The notes: a model not told the origin generated them from the sequence alone. A stretch of DNA of 64,000 bases from Pedobacter sp. (GCA_008015505.1 SSFR01000006.1:124001-188000); one strand, 5' to 3'. Positions 10,062 to 19,859 are shown, numbered from the stretch's first letter. Numbers and translations: made by a program.

Positions 10062-10901
10062 TTATAAATTCTTTAATATATAGTCCTCTACTTTTTCATC
10101 TACAGTATTTATAGCTTTGTCCAGCTCAGCCAGTTCGCCCTTTACTTTAGTCAATGCTTTTTGCATGGTATCGACCAAGAGTGTTATTTTCCCGATATAA
10201 TACCCCGTTTCAACTATATCGACAAGTACTTGATTGGCAGCCTCCATTCTTTTTTCATTGTTTTTATAGAAGTTATCATCAAGTGTCTCAAAAGTATTAC
10301 GCGTTGGCTCTACAAGAGCCTCCAATTTTTTAATTGAGGGGACTATCCTGTGCTGAGCATCCTTCATTTTGACTAAATTACGGTCAATAGTCAACAAATA
10401 ATCTTCCCCTTTTAATAGTTTAATATCTAATTTAATTTGTTTTCTAATTTCCTCGTCAGCAGTTCGCGGATCTTTATTAAACAACTTTCTCATACCGGCT
10501 TTAATATCACCTTTAATGCTTGTTCCATCATCCACTTTCATTCGATACGTACTTTTGATTTGGCTTACTAGCTCATCAATCGCCAGTTTGACAGGTGTTA
10601 CAATAATACCAGTGATCAAACTACTAAGTAAGGGCCCAACAACAGGAACAGCACTTATAGGGGCTAATGCAAATTTTAGTGGCTGACCAACTAAGTGAGT
10701 TGTATTTTTCTTAAACTGCTTTTCAGGGACATTACGAATTGCTTTTCGTAACCCTTTACCATCACCCAAATATCCCCCTATACGCCCAGTACTACCATAC
10801 CATAATGCACGTTTGAAGCGTGCAAATTTACCTCCTCTATTATGATCAAAAACGTCTGCTAAGATGTCTAATTTGATGCCTTCTAATGTTGCTTGTTCCA
10901 T
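10062..10901 (-). CDS. Orphan protein with hydrophobic middle and coiled-coil C-terminus
   Basis: A 279-residue protein that I do not recognise. Residues 1-60 are basic and glycine-rich (GGKFARFKRALWYGSTGRIGGYLGDGKG). Residues about 75-110 form a hydrophobic Pro/Gly/Val segment (LAPISAVPVVGPLLSSLITGIIVTP) that could insert into a membrane. The remainder is charged and helical, ending in a coiled coil. No signal peptide is seen. It sits alone between a glycosyltransferase and ruvB, with about 260 bases of gene-free AT-rich DNA upstream. The layout recalls pore-forming or membrane-scaffold proteins, but that is a guess. Confidence 0.6.
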   Translation of the reverse strand: MEQATLEGIKLDILADVFDHNRGGKFARFKRALWYGSTGRIGGYLGDGKGLRKAIRNVPEKQFKKNTTHLVGQPLKFALAPISAVPVVGPLLSSLITGIIVTPVKLAIDELVSQIKSTYRMKVDDGTSIKGDIKAGMRKLFNKDPRTADEEIRKQIKLDIKLLKGEDYLLTIDRNLVKMKDAQHRIVPSIKKLEALVEPTRNTFETLDDNFYKNNEKRMEAANQVLVDIVETGYYIGKITLLVDTMQKALTKVKGELAELDKAINTVDEKVEDYILKNL

Positions 10902-11177
10902 AAGACTAAAACTCTATAAGTTCAACATCTCTTCATAGGTATACTCAAAACAGGCTATAACCTTCGAACACAATCAGGATAGAAACATAAAACCAAAAGA
11001 GACGAAATACTGATTTCACAAACATTACAACCCAATTCCAATAAAATAAACGCGATAAACGTGTTTTTACTACTATAAGTAATTTACGATTTTATTTTTA
11101 ATATTAAAAATAAATTATATAAAGATTAGTTAAATTACAATACAAAAGAAGTAAAAAGCAGTTTGACGGGTATTTGC

Positions 11178-11185
11178 TATTTTAG
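11178..11185 (+). promoter_or_regulatory. Start-proximal -7-like box of ruvB
   Basis: TATTTTAG differs from TAnnTTTG at one base and ends five bases before the ATG at 11190. If used, the mRNA would have almost no leader. The same octamer lies at the same place before dnaX. Confidence 0.35.
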
Positions 11186-11189
11186 CAAC

Positions 11190-12215
11190 ATGCTAAATGA
11201 GAACTTAGATCCTGATATTAAAAATTTATCTCCTATAGAGCGTGATATTGAAAAAGTGCTTCGTCCGCAAGCATTTGAGGATTTTACAGGTCAACATAAG
11301 ATACTTGCAAATCTTCGAATCTTTGTACAAGCAGCCAAATTACGCGGCGAATCACTCGATCATGTACTCCTTCATGGTCCACCTGGTTTGGGAAAAACTA
11401 CGTTGTCGCATATTATTGCCAACGAGATGGGTGTTAACATACGTATCACTTCAGGTCCTGTATTAGATAAGCCGGGCGATTTGGCGGGATTATTAACTAA
11501 TTTGGAATCAGGAGATATCTTATTTATCGATGAAATACATCGCTTAAGTCCACTTGTTGAAGAATATCTTTATTCTGCAATGGAAGACTTTAAGATTGAT
11601 ATTATGCTTGAAACAGGACCAAATGCGCGTTCCGTACAAATATCACTTAATCCCTTCACATTGGTCGGAGCAACTACCCGCTCTGGATTACTTACAGCTC
11701 CCTTAAGAGCTCGTTTTGGCATTAATAGTCGCTTAGAATATTACGATGCCAAACTATTAACTACTATTGTGCTACGTTCAGCCCTAATATTAAAAACATC
11801 AATATCAGATGAAGGGGCTTATGAAATTGCTAGACGAAGCCGAGGTACGCCTCGTATAGCCAACGCATTATTAAGACGCACGCGGGATTTTGCCCAAATT
11901 AAAGGAAATGGACATATTGACACTGAAATAGCTCAGTATGCCTTAAATGCGTTGAATGTAGATAGTCATGGGCTAGATGAAATGGATAATCGAATTCTAC
12001 TAACCATTATTGATAAATTTAAAGGAGGCCCAGTTGGATTAAAAACAATAGCGACTGCTGTTGGTGAAGATGAAGGTACTATTGAAGAAGTATATGAGCC
12101 ATTTTTAATCCAAGAAGGCTATGTGATGCGAACCTCTCGAGGCAGAGAATGCACAGAAAATGCCTACAAGCATCTTGGGCGACTAAAGCCTGGAACTAAT
12201 CCCACATTATTTTAA
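11190..12215 (+). CDS. ruvB: Holliday junction branch-migration helicase RuvB
   Basis: Hexameric AAA+ motor that drives RuvA-bound Holliday junctions during recombination. About 341 residues, with Walker [10 protein letters not shown], Walker [10 protein letters not shown], sensor GATTRSGLL, the arginine-finger region PLRARFG, and the C-terminal winged helix ending in GREC...AYKHLG. The open frame begins at TTG 11163, but MLNENLDPD from ATG 11190 matches family N-termini. ruvA and ruvC are not in the window. The flavoprotein gene follows after 24 bases and may be cotranscribed. Confidence 0.95.
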   Translation: MLNENLDPDIKNLSPIERDIEKVLRPQAFEDFTGQHKILANLRIFVQAAKLRGESLDHVLLHGPPGLGKTTLSHIIANEMGVNIRITSGPVLDKPGDLAGLLTNLESGDILFIDEIHRLSPLVEEYLYSAMEDFKIDIMLETGPNARSVQISLNPFTLVGATTRSGLLTAPLRARFGINSRLEYYDAKLLTTIVLRSALILKTSISDEGAYEIARRSRGTPRIANALLRRTRDFAQIKGNGHIDTEIAQYALNALNVDSHGLDEMDNRILLTIIDKFKGGPVGLKTIATAVGEDEGTIEEVYEPFLIQEGYVMRTSRGRECTENAYKHLGRLKPGTNPTLF

Positions 12216-12239
12216 ATCGCCCCAGCAATAAATAGCAAA

Positions 12240-13433
12240 ATGGATTATGATGCAGTAATTATTGGCGGTGGAGCCTGTGGATTGATGTGTGCAGTGCAAA
12301 TGGGATTCCTTGGGAAACGATCACTGATTTTAGAAAAAAACAATCAGGTTGGAGCCAAAATTCTTATTTCAGGAGGCGGACGCTGTAACTATACCAATCT
12401 ATATACATCATCGGCTAATTTTCTATCAGATAATGAACATTTTTGTAAATCAGCTCTTTCACAATGGACTGTAGAGAATACCATTTCATTTTTTGAAATC
12501 CATGGTATCTATGGTCAAGAGAAGACCTTGGGACAGTTGTTCCCAATTGACAAAAAAGCTAAAGATGTAGTATTGGTATTTAAACGCCTATGTATCCAAC
12601 TTGGACAAACCATTTTTTGTAACACAACAGTAAAATCTATTGCAAAAGTAAATGATGGGAGTTTTCGTGTGAGTTATGAACAAGCAGGTGAGAACAATAC
12701 GATACAAGTGCCTAAGGTAATAGTTACTAGTGGTGGATTATCCATTCCTAAAATGGGAGCTAGCGATTTTGCATTTCAGGTAGCTCGGCAATTTGACTTG
12801 AAAATCACAAAACTTGTCCCAGCATTAGTGCCACTCACCATTACTGGAAGAGATGCAGATTGGTATGCGAAGTTGGCTGGAAACACGGTATTTTGCCGAG
12901 TTTCAAATAAGGAAATCAGCTTTGAAGAGCAACTTTTATTTACGCATTGGGGGCTCAGTGGACCAGCAATTCTTCAGCTCTCATCGTATTGGGAACCCGG
13001 ACAAACGATAGAAATTGATCTTTTGCCACATCAAAATATCAGAGAAATTATTCTTGCTGAGAGATATCTACATGGAAAAAAATTACTTTTTGGCTTTTTA
13101 GCCAATCTATATACCAAAAAATTCGCTGAAGCCTTAGGTAAATTCTTACCTATCAATAAACAATTAGCATCACTAACCAAGGCAGAAATTCAATACATTT
13201 TTCAGTTAATTCACCATTTTAATGTGAAACCTGCCGGCAGTAAAGGTTATGACAAAGCCGAAGTAATGAAAGGTGGAATAGCTACAGACGAATTATTTTC
13301 AAAAACACTTGAGTCCAAAAAAATTTCAGGGTTATACTTTGGCGGTGAGTGTGTAGATGTAACAGGATGGTTAGGCGGATATAATTTCCAATGGGCTTGG
13401 GCAAGTGCTTATGTTATTGCACAACACATTTGA
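12240..13433 (+). CDS. BaiN/HI0933-family NAD(P)/FAD-dependent oxidoreductase
   Basis: A 397-residue flavoprotein of the HI0933-like family. The N-terminal dinucleotide-binding motif IIGGGACGLMCA is followed by LISGGGRCNYTN, a hallmark of this family. The C-terminal FAD-binding segment reads GLYFGGECVDVTGWLGGYNFQWAWASA. The physiological substrate is generally unknown; BaiN itself acts on bile-acid intermediates, but that role should not be carried over. It ends 13 bases before the converging threonylcarbamoyl-AMP synthase gene. Confidence 0.85.
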   Translation: MDYDAVIIGGGACGLMCAVQMGFLGKRSLILEKNNQVGAKILISGGGRCNYTNLYTSSANFLSDNEHFCKSALSQWTVENTISFFEIHGIYGQEKTLGQLFPIDKKAKDVVLVFKRLCIQLGQTIFCNTTVKSIAKVNDGSFRVSYEQAGENNTIQVPKVIVTSGGLSIPKMGASDFAFQVARQFDLKITKLVPALVPLTITGRDADWYAKLAGNTVFCRVSNKEISFEEQLLFTHWGLSGPAILQLSSYWEPGQTIEIDLLPHQNIREIILAERYLHGKKLLFGFLANLYTKKFAEALGKFLPINKQLASLTKAEIQYIFQLIHHFNVKPAGSKGYDKAEVMKGGIATDELFSKTLESKKISGLYFGGECVDVTGWLGGYNFQWAWASAYVIAQHI

Positions 13434-13446
13434 TCAGCCAAGGATT

Positions 13447-14058
13447 TCATTCCAATACACCTTTACCTTGCCGTAATATAGTAAGCCCATCTAATGTGCA
13501 GTCAACCACCGTAGAAGGAATATTTCCCCCATATCCCCCATCAATGACTAAATCTATGAAATGTTCAAATTTTTCATGAATTAGCTCTGGATCAGTTGAA
13601 TATTCAATGATGGCATCCTCATCATGAATGGAGGTAGAAATAATTGGATTACCTAGAACTCGAACAATTTCACGAGCAATAGTATTATCTGGAACACGAA
13701 TACCTACTGTTTTCTTCTTTGAGCTAATGAGTTTAGGGACTTTGCTATTTGCATCTAGAATAAAAGTAAAAGGACCGGGTAAAGCTTTTTTGATTACTCT
13801 AAAGATTTCGTTACTAATGGGTTTTGTATATTCAGCCAGATGGCCTAAGTCAGAACAGATGAAAGAAAAATTAGCATTTTCAAGCTTAATACCACGTATT
13901 TTACAAATACGTTCAATGGCCTTACGATGCATGATATCACAACCAAGCCCATAAACTGTATCTGTAGGATAAATAATTAATCCACCCTTCTTGAGAATCT
14001 CAACAGCTTGTTTAATCAGTCTCTCACTGGGGTTTTCAGGATATATTTTGACTAACAT
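13447..14058 (-). CDS. L-threonylcarbamoyladenylate synthase (Sua5/YciO/YrdC)
   Basis: Makes threonylcarbamoyl-AMP from threonine, bicarbonate and ATP, the first step of the universal t6A37 tRNA modification. About 203 residues. The YrdC fold is recognised by GGLIIYPTDTVYGLGCD, the basic KIRGI segment, GPFTFIL, TVGIRVPD and ISTSIH. There is no C-terminal Sua5 domain, so this is the short form, closest to YciO/YrdC proteins. The frame is open to 14091, but MLVKIYPENPSE at ATG 14058 is the better start. The proteins that complete t6A (TsaB, TsaD, TsaE) are not in the window. Confidence 0.85.
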   Translation of the reverse strand: MLVKIYPENPSERLIKQAVEILKKGGLIIYPTDTVYGLGCDIMHRKAIERICKIRGIKLENANFSFICSDLGHLAEYTKPISNEIFRVIKKALPGPFTFILDANSKVPKLISSKKKTVGIRVPDNTIAREIVRVLGNPIISTSIHDEDAIIEYSTDPELIHEKFEHFIDLVIDGGYGGNIPSTVVDCTLDGLTILRQGKGVLE

Positions 14059-14168
14059 AAGCACAAAACAATAAGTGAGACAAAAATACACACCCTAAAG
14101 ACATTCACTGTTTAAATAAATTCCAATGAATAAATAGCCACCAAACTAATTTAATATGAAAAATAATT

Positions 14169-14176
14169 TATATTTG
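14169..14176 (+). promoter_or_regulatory. Putative -7 box for the small secreted protein gene
   Basis: TATATTTG is an exact TAnnTTTG match and would give a leader of roughly 33 bases. No matching -33 box is seen. Confidence 0.45.
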
Positions 14177-14214
14177 GCAAAATTTACAAACTACAAATTT
14201 AATTATTAAAACTT

Positions 14215-14478
14215 ATGAGAAAATTATTCGGTACACTGGCCATTGTTGCTGTCAGCTTTAGTACAGTATTAGCACAAGAAGTAACTCCAAAAAGTACACC
14301 TAAAAAACACAACAAAGCGGCAAAAACAGCTGTAACTACAGCCAAAAAAGAAACAACCCCAAACAAAGAACAGCAAGAGGAAAAACAACTTTCAACTGAA
14401 ACTGCTAGTAAAGACGGTGCAGTAAAGAAGGAGCATGTAAAAGAAAACAAGCATCACAACGAAGCTAAAGCCAAATAA
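14215..14478 (+). CDS. Small secreted lysine-rich protein
   Basis: An 87-residue protein of unknown function. A signal peptide is clear: MRK, then the hydrophobic LFGTLAIVAVSFSTVLA, with likely cleavage after Ala-Gln (VLAQ). The mature part is low-complexity and rich in Lys, Thr, Glu and Ala, without cysteines or a fold. It probably stays disordered in the periplasm. An exact -7 box upstream and a strong hairpin downstream make it a self-contained transcription unit, which argues that it is real. Its base composition is skewed to A on the coding strand. Confidence 0.65.
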   Translation: MRKLFGTLAIVAVSFSTVLAQEVTPKSTPKKHNKAAKTAVTTAKKETTPNKEQQEEKQLSTETASKDGAVKKEHVKENKHHNEAKAK

Positions 14479-14520
14479 TCCTACCTTAATACATTTTATT
14501 TTTTTTTGCTCAAAACCCCG

Positions 14521-14551
14521 GGAGAGACTGTCTAAAAAAGGCAGTCTCTCC
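14521..14551 (+). terminator. Hairpin terminator after the small secreted protein gene
   Basis: A perfect ten-base stem GGAGAGACTG/CAGTCTCTCC has an eleven-base loop. The tail TTATGTTTG is only moderately T-rich, so termination may be partial. Confidence 0.65.
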
Positions 14552-14590
14552 TTATGTTTGTAGCATACCAAATAATGTTATAAACTAACT

Positions 14591-15295
14591 GTGCGCATAC
14601 TAAAAAAAGGATTGATCTATTTCTTGTCAATAACCATATTATGGGTATTAGTCTATCGTCTCATTAATCCACCTATCACATTACTAATGATTCAACGGTG
14701 TTTTGAAAGAAAATTAGACGGGAAAACCTTGAAATTAAAGAAGAAATGGTGCAGTTATGATAAACTTCCCAATAATCTAAAAAAAGCAGCTATTGCTGGT
14801 GAGGATGCTAGTTTTTCATCACATTGGGGCTTTGATTTTAACGCAATCCAACGAGCATATCAGAAAAACAAGCAAGGAAAAAAAATACATGGGGGTAGTA
14901 CGATTAGTCAACAAACGGCAAAGAATGTTTTTCTATGGCCCGGACGCTCCTGGCTTCGGAAAGGGTTCGAGGTATACTTTACTATCCTAATCGAACTACT
15001 CTGGAATAAAGAACGTATTCTGGAAGTATATCTCAATGTCATAGAAACTGGAGACGGCATTTATGGTGCTGAGGCTGCATCTCAAGCTTTTTTCAGTAAA
15101 TCAGCTACCCAATTAAGTAAAAGAGAAGCTGCTTTACTCATTGCAGTATTACCCAATCCCAAACGTTGGTCTCCTAAAAAACCAACAGCATATATTCGTT
15201 ACAAACAATTATTAATTCTACATAATATGCAAAAGCTGGAAAAATCTATTTTAATCCAGCCCAACACCTATCATAAAATAAAACCTGGGCGTTAA
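14591..15295 (+). CDS. mtgA: Monofunctional peptidoglycan glycosyltransferase
   Basis: A 234-residue GT51 enzyme that polymerises lipid II into glycan strands. One N-terminal membrane anchor (about residues 7-25) precedes the periplasmic domain. Its motifs are AAIAGEDASFSSHWGFD (catalytic Glu in EDASF), GGSTISQQTAKN and KERILEVYLNVIETGDGIYG. No transpeptidase domain is present, which distinguishes it from class A PBPs. The start is GTG 14591; no in-frame ATG exists before the anchor. It lies alone, with 236 AT-rich bases downstream. Confidence 0.92.
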   Translation: MRILKKGLIYFLSITILWVLVYRLINPPITLLMIQRCFERKLDGKTLKLKKKWCSYDKLPNNLKKAAIAGEDASFSSHWGFDFNAIQRAYQKNKQGKKIHGGSTISQQTAKNVFLWPGRSWLRKGFEVYFTILIELLWNKERILEVYLNVIETGDGIYGAEAASQAFFSKSATQLSKREAALLIAVLPNPKRWSPKKPTAYIRYKQLLILHNMQKLEKSILIQPNTYHKIKPGR

Positions 15296-15531
15296 TAAAT
15301 GTTAATACCCTACCTACCCATAGCTGACATCAATAAATTTGGTGCATGAACAACAGCAAAATATTTAACAAAGGGCTTAAAATATATTTTATTATAATAA
15401 ATTAATTTATTGTTAATATTTTTTATAAAAAATAAATATTGTTAAACAAACAATACCTATCTAACAATATCGTTTATTTTATAATCAATAATTATCACAA
15501 ATATTTAACTATTAAGATAATATTTATTTTC

Positions 15532-16686
15532 ATGAAACAACTTTACACATCTAAAAAACTTGCAGCTGTCCAGCAGCTCTACACCTTAGAAGCGCCTTAC
15601 CAATCGTCTAGGAGCAACAATGATTTATTTATTTCGGCTATGGCAGAAATTACTACTTGGCATTACGAGCGAAATCCATTCTACAGGAGTCTATTAAACT
15701 CGAGAGGCTATAATCCTAAAAATATCAACAACCAATCCAGTTTAGCAGAGCTGCCAGTTATTCATGCTAACTTTTTCAAAAAACATAGTATATGGAGCAT
15801 TAAAGACGAATCCATTAAACACATTTTTACTTCTTCAGGAACATTGGGACAAAAAAGTCAAATGGCCTATGATCATGCATCTATCACGGCACCTTTTTTA
15901 ATGCTCAATCGATATGTATCAAATTTAGGCTGGCATACTCCTAATCAGGCATGCAATTATTTACTCTTAAGCTATCAGCCAACTAGTGAAAACCAAACTA
16001 TTGGAACTTCATATACTGATCATATCTTGTGCAAATACGCACCTATTAACAAACTAACCTATGCACTTAAACTTACTGGGGATGGTCATGCTTTTGACCC
16101 ATTCGGATCAATCCAAGCGCTACTAGATTATGCCCAGGAGGGTCTTCCTGTTCGCATATTTGGATTTCCAGCATTCTTATTTTTTATCCTTGATAGCATG
16201 AAAAAACGGGGCATTGCTCCGATAAAACTTCATCCTGATTCACTTGTCTATTTGGGTGGGGGCTGGAAAAATCATGCAGATAAACAAATCCATAAGATTT
16301 CGTTTTACCAAGAAATCACCAAACAACTCGGGATTTCTGATTTAAGAATACGCGATATGTTTGGTTCAGTAGAACACTGCGTACCCTATACAGAGTGCTC
16401 AAATCATCATTTTCATATACCCGTGTGGGCACAAGTAAACATATTAGATCTAAAAACACTCAAGCCATTGGCTTATGGACAAGAAGGCTTTCTTAACTTA
16501 CAATCACCATATTCAACTTCTGCCCCAGTTCACAATATCCTAATGAGTGATCTTGCAGTGATGCATGCTGGCCAAAGCTGTGGATGTGGAATCTCGAGTG
16601 ATTACTTTGAGATTATTGGACGAGCAAGCACTAAAAAGAATAGAAGTTGTGCAGTTGCTGCTTCCGAATTTATCTACCCCAATTAG
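15532..16686 (+). CDS. LuxE-family acyl-protein synthetase
   Basis: A 384-residue protein of the LuxE family. LuxE activates a fatty acid with ATP and carries it on a cysteine before reduction. The ANL-like nucleotide loop is visible as IFTSSGTLGQKSQ, and the family C-terminus as EIIGRASTKKNRSCAVAASE. A glycine/cysteine pair lies just before it (CGCGISSDYFE). The frame is open to 15439, but the upstream codons are AT-rich and MKQLYTSKKLAAVQ at ATG 15532 is the better start. The LuxC-fusion gene begins 43 bases downstream on the same strand, so the two are likely cotranscribed. Luciferase and LuxD-type thioesterase genes are absent. Confidence 0.82.
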   Translation: MKQLYTSKKLAAVQQLYTLEAPYQSSRSNNDLFISAMAEITTWHYERNPFYRSLLNSRGYNPKNINNQSSLAELPVIHANFFKKHSIWSIKDESIKHIFTSSGTLGQKSQMAYDHASITAPFLMLNRYVSNLGWHTPNQACNYLLLSYQPTSENQTIGTSYTDHILCKYAPINKLTYALKLTGDGHAFDPFGSIQALLDYAQEGLPVRIFGFPAFLFFILDSMKKRGIAPIKLHPDSLVYLGGGWKNHADKQIHKISFYQEITKQLGISDLRIRDMFGSVEHCVPYTECSNHHFHIPVWAQVNILDLKTLKPLAYGQEGFLNLQSPYSTSAPVHNILMSDLAVMHAGQSCGCGISSDYFEIIGRASTKKNRSCAVAASEFIYPN

Positions 16687-16729
16687 TAAACATATATTTT
16701 ACAGACAACTATTTTACAATCTATATATC

Positions 16730-19240
16730 ATGGAAACACAAACAATCATCAATGGTCAACTAGTATCACAGCCTAAATTCGATATACTTCTACAAATAAT
16801 TAAGGAACAGAGAGATTTTGCATTGATTTCGCCGTGTCCTACAGAGATCTTACTAAATGCCTGTCAATATTTTGCAGACGATCTAAAAAACAATCCAAGC
16901 TGGTTAAATAACATTTCTATAATTCATGGGCTTACATCTATCGAATCAACTTCACTCCGAAAAGAGCTAAGTTTATTTTGTCAGCGAGAATATCTTAGTG
17001 CAAAATTACTTCGTGAATTTAAAACCATCTCTCCATTTACTATTCGTCGACCTAACTTAAAGGAAAATATTTTTGAAGGATGGCAAGCCTTAGGTTCAGT
17101 CCTCCATATCACACCGGGGAATGCTGTTTCTTTACCATTTATGGCTACTGTTGAAGGGCTTTTAGCTGGTAATTTTAATATACTCAGACCAAGCCATAAG
17201 GACGAAGGACTTTCCGCAGCACTTTTACATCATTTAATCTCTTTTGACCCCAGTGGTACTTTAGCAAAATATATTGTTGTCTTAACAGCTTCTCAAGACC
17301 AATTACCTGCTTTAATGACCCTAGTGGACGGTGTTTCTGCTTGGGGTGGAGATACTTCATTAAATGCTATTCGGGCACAATTACCCGCAGGATGTCGCTT
17401 CATTGAATGGGGGCATAAATTAAGTTTTGCTTATCTAGATCCTTCTAAAATTCAAGACAACACCTTATTTGATGCAATTGCTGCAGATGTTTGTCAGTTT
17501 GATCAACAAGCCTGTTCAAGCCCACAGTTAGTATTAGTTAATACATCCGATTGGGAAAAATTAGTGGAAGTAGCTTCAACTATGGCTCAAGCTATGACTC
17601 GTACCTCAAACAAGTACCCAACCCTTCAACCATCTCCTCAGGAAACTGCAGAAATTACCACTCAAGTACATTTAGCTAACCTAGAATCGGCTTTAGGCGC
17701 GCAAAAAGTTAAACTTTGGGAAGACCCCAATGGTGCTTGGAGAATTATTTTAACAGATAAACCCGGTATTCAGGCCTCTCCCCTCTTTCGAACATTAATC
17801 ATTAGCTCTGCTCCAGCAGAACAATTAGTTCCTCTACTCCAACCTTTTCGTCGCTGGCTACAAACCTGTGCTTTAATCACAATACCTGAAAATTATCCAT
17901 ATTTAGCACAAAAATTAATAGCGGCGGGTCTTACACGTATCACCGCACCTGGAGCAATGCATGAAGAATATCCGGGTGAGCCCCACGATGGCGTTTATGC
18001 ACTTCCCCGATTAACAAGACGCATAGCTATTAATCCCCAAAAAGTTTGGCCCAATAACAAAGCCAGCCTAAACACTCCACCATTCCATCCAAATGAAGCA
18101 TGGAAAAAGCTTCCTGTGATGAAAAAATATGATTTTATTTCACGGGGACATCAACAGACTCATGCCGAACTATTCTTTCAAAGTGGTGGTACCAGTGGTA
18201 TACCCAAATTGGCTACCTTTTCATATGCAGACTATCATTTGCAAATGCAAACCGCTGCCGATGGATTATTAGCCGCCGGACTTGATCCTAACAAGGACCG
18301 CGTCATGAATTTATTATACGCAGGAAATCTTTATGGAGGATTTCATGGTCTTTCAACGATACTGGATAAACTAGGTGTTTGCCATCTTCCAATGGGTGGC
18401 CCTAGTTTACAAGATATACCTTTTGTAGCTCGAACCTTGGTTGATCAAAAGGTAAACACCTTGGCAGGAATGCCAAGCACTTTATTTCTCTTATTTTCTC
18501 AACAAAAGGAGTTATTAAACGAGTATAGAGGTATTAAAAAAATATTCTACGGTGGAGAGTTTCTCGGACCTGGTCAGCGAAAACTATTTGAAGAAATGGG
18601 AGTTGAAACAATCCGTTCAGCCGTGTATGGCTCTGTTGATGCTGGAATTTTAGGCTATACTTGCCCCCATTGCCCAGAAGGCACTTTCCACCTCATTACA
18701 GAAACACAATGGCTGGAGATTTTACAATTAGAAAATGATCTTCCTGTGAAAGAGAATCAAATTGGGCGCCTCATCTTTTCATCCAATAGACGTAGCCAAC
18801 CCTTGCCCAGATATGAAATTGGCGATATGGGACGATGGCTGAGTCACTCCTGTCCCTGTGGATCAACAGATCCAAGATTTGAACTCTTAGGCCGAATCGG
18901 CGATATTATTAAAACAGGCACTCACCTGATCGACTGCAAACGGATAAAAACATGGATAGAAAAACATGCTGAATACCAAGGTATGCTACAAATACGCTTA
19001 GATTACCAAACAGACAACAAAGAAAGAATTACACTTTGTTTTGATGGAACTCCTAAATTATCCATTGCTGATTTAAAGCAGGGTTTAATTTCCTTCTATC
19101 CAGAATTACACGAAGGAGTACGCGATCAACTTTTAGTACTTCATGTTGAGTATAATACACCGCTTATTCAAACTAAACATAGTGGAAAATTTCCATTGAT
19201 TACTGATCTAAGACATACATTAAAACCTAACCTTGTATAG
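16730..19240 (+). CDS. LuxC-type acyl reductase fused to a PaaK/LuxE-like adenylating domain
   Basis: An 836-residue two-domain protein. Residues about 1-440 form a LuxC-type NADPH-dependent acyl reductase related to aldehyde dehydrogenases. The cofactor region is LGSVLHITPGNAV (about 121-133), and the active-site cysteine lies in FDQQACSSPQ (Cys262). Residues about 445-836 form an adenylate-forming domain with the P-loop SGGTSGIPK (485-493). Later come YGSVDAG, paired cysteines (CPHC, CPCG) and LLGRIGDIIK, as in phenylacetate-CoA ligase/coenzyme F390 synthetase relatives. One chain could thus activate an acid and reduce it to an aldehyde. The frame runs back to 16565 but overlaps the LuxE gene; METQTIINGQ at 16730 is preferred. 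Confidence 0.82.
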   Translation: METQTIINGQLVSQPKFDILLQIIKEQRDFALISPCPTEILLNACQYFADDLKNNPSWLNNISIIHGLTSIESTSLRKELSLFCQREYLSAKLLREFKTISPFTIRRPNLKENIFEGWQALGSVLHITPGNAVSLPFMATVEGLLAGNFNILRPSHKDEGLSAALLHHLISFDPSGTLAKYIVVLTASQDQLPALMTLVDGVSAWGGDTSLNAIRAQLPAGCRFIEWGHKLSFAYLDPSKIQDNTLFDAIAADVCQFDQQACSSPQLVLVNTSDWEKLVEVASTMAQAMTRTSNKYPTLQPSPQETAEITTQVHLANLESALGAQKVKLWEDPNGAWRIILTDKPGIQASPLFRTLIISSAPAEQLVPLLQPFRRWLQTCALITIPENYPYLAQKLIAAGLTRITAPGAMHEEYPGEPHDGVYALPRLTRRIAINPQKVWPNNKASLNTPPFHPNEAWKKLPVMKKYDFISRGHQQTHAELFFQSGGTSGIPKLATFSYADYHLQMQTAADGLLAAGLDPNKDRVMNLLYAGNLYGGFHGLSTILDKLGVCHLPMGGPSLQDIPFVARTLVDQKVNTLAGMPSTLFLLFSQQKELLNEYRGIKKIFYGGEFLGPGQRKLFEEMGVETIRSAVYGSVDAGILGYTCPHCPEGTFHLITETQWLEILQLENDLPVKENQIGRLIFSSNRRSQPLPRYEIGDMGRWLSHSCPCGSTDPRFELLGRIGDIIKTGTHLIDCKRIKTWIEKHAEYQGMLQIRLDYQTDNKERITLCFDGTPKLSIADLKQGLISFYPELHEGVRDQLLVLHVEYNTPLIQTKHSGKFPLITDLRHTLKPNLV

Positions 19241-19270
19241 AACCAATCTAAAACTTATTTGATTTTACTC

Positions 19271-19440
19271 TTTTGGGCTGCAATTTCGTTGGACTATTTG
19301 AAGCAATAGTGGGGGACTCTTGCTCCAAGTTCGAACGAAGCGAACAGTTGAATGACTTTGAAAAATAAATTAAAGGCATAAAAAATCTGACTTGTTTCGC
19401 TCAAAAATAAACTACAATAATTTCATAAAGTAAACCTCAG
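19271..19440 (-). repeat. Dispersed intergenic element, copy 1
   Basis: Read on the reverse strand, 19440 to 19385 aligns with 35702-35757 at about 49 of 56 positions, and 19290-19271 aligns with the element's far end at 35793-35812 (18 of 20). This copy has about 55 extra bases between the matching ends. It carries a stop soon after the ATG-like start, so it is not coding. It occupies part of the 600-base gap between the LuxC fusion and the GNAT gene. I see nothing else there (19241-19859). Confidence 0.6.
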
Positions 19441-19859
19441 ACCCGCTCATAAATTTAAAAACCAATAAAAATACTTATTTGATCACTTTTTACTCGCTTT
19501 AATATGTTACACATTTACTTTTCAAGGTCGTTCACAAACGGCAATACACTCGTTAAACTTCTTCTCTTCTCTTTACAAGAGCAAACGACTCCAACCATCA
19601 GCGGACGAACAATAACCAAGTACTTTGTCTATCCCTAGTCCAGTACGGGATGAATGATTATAGTGTTTATTTTCCCAAGCAATGACCCTCTATGTACAAG
19701 ATAAAAACAAAAAACTTCTACCTAGCGGCCAAGCTTAGAAAACACTTCTATTCACATAAAGCTCATCACTAACCCTTTTCTAATCTATAACCCAATCAAA
19801 AAGGGATATCGTGTCATTTTTATCCAATTCTCTATTTGATCAATTTTAATCAATTTAAC

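Noticed and set aside
15532..19240. A bioluminescence (lux) operon
   Set aside because: LuxE- and LuxC-like parts are present but no luciferase (luxA, luxB) or luxD thioesterase gene is near, and the LuxC protein is fused to a different adenylating domain.
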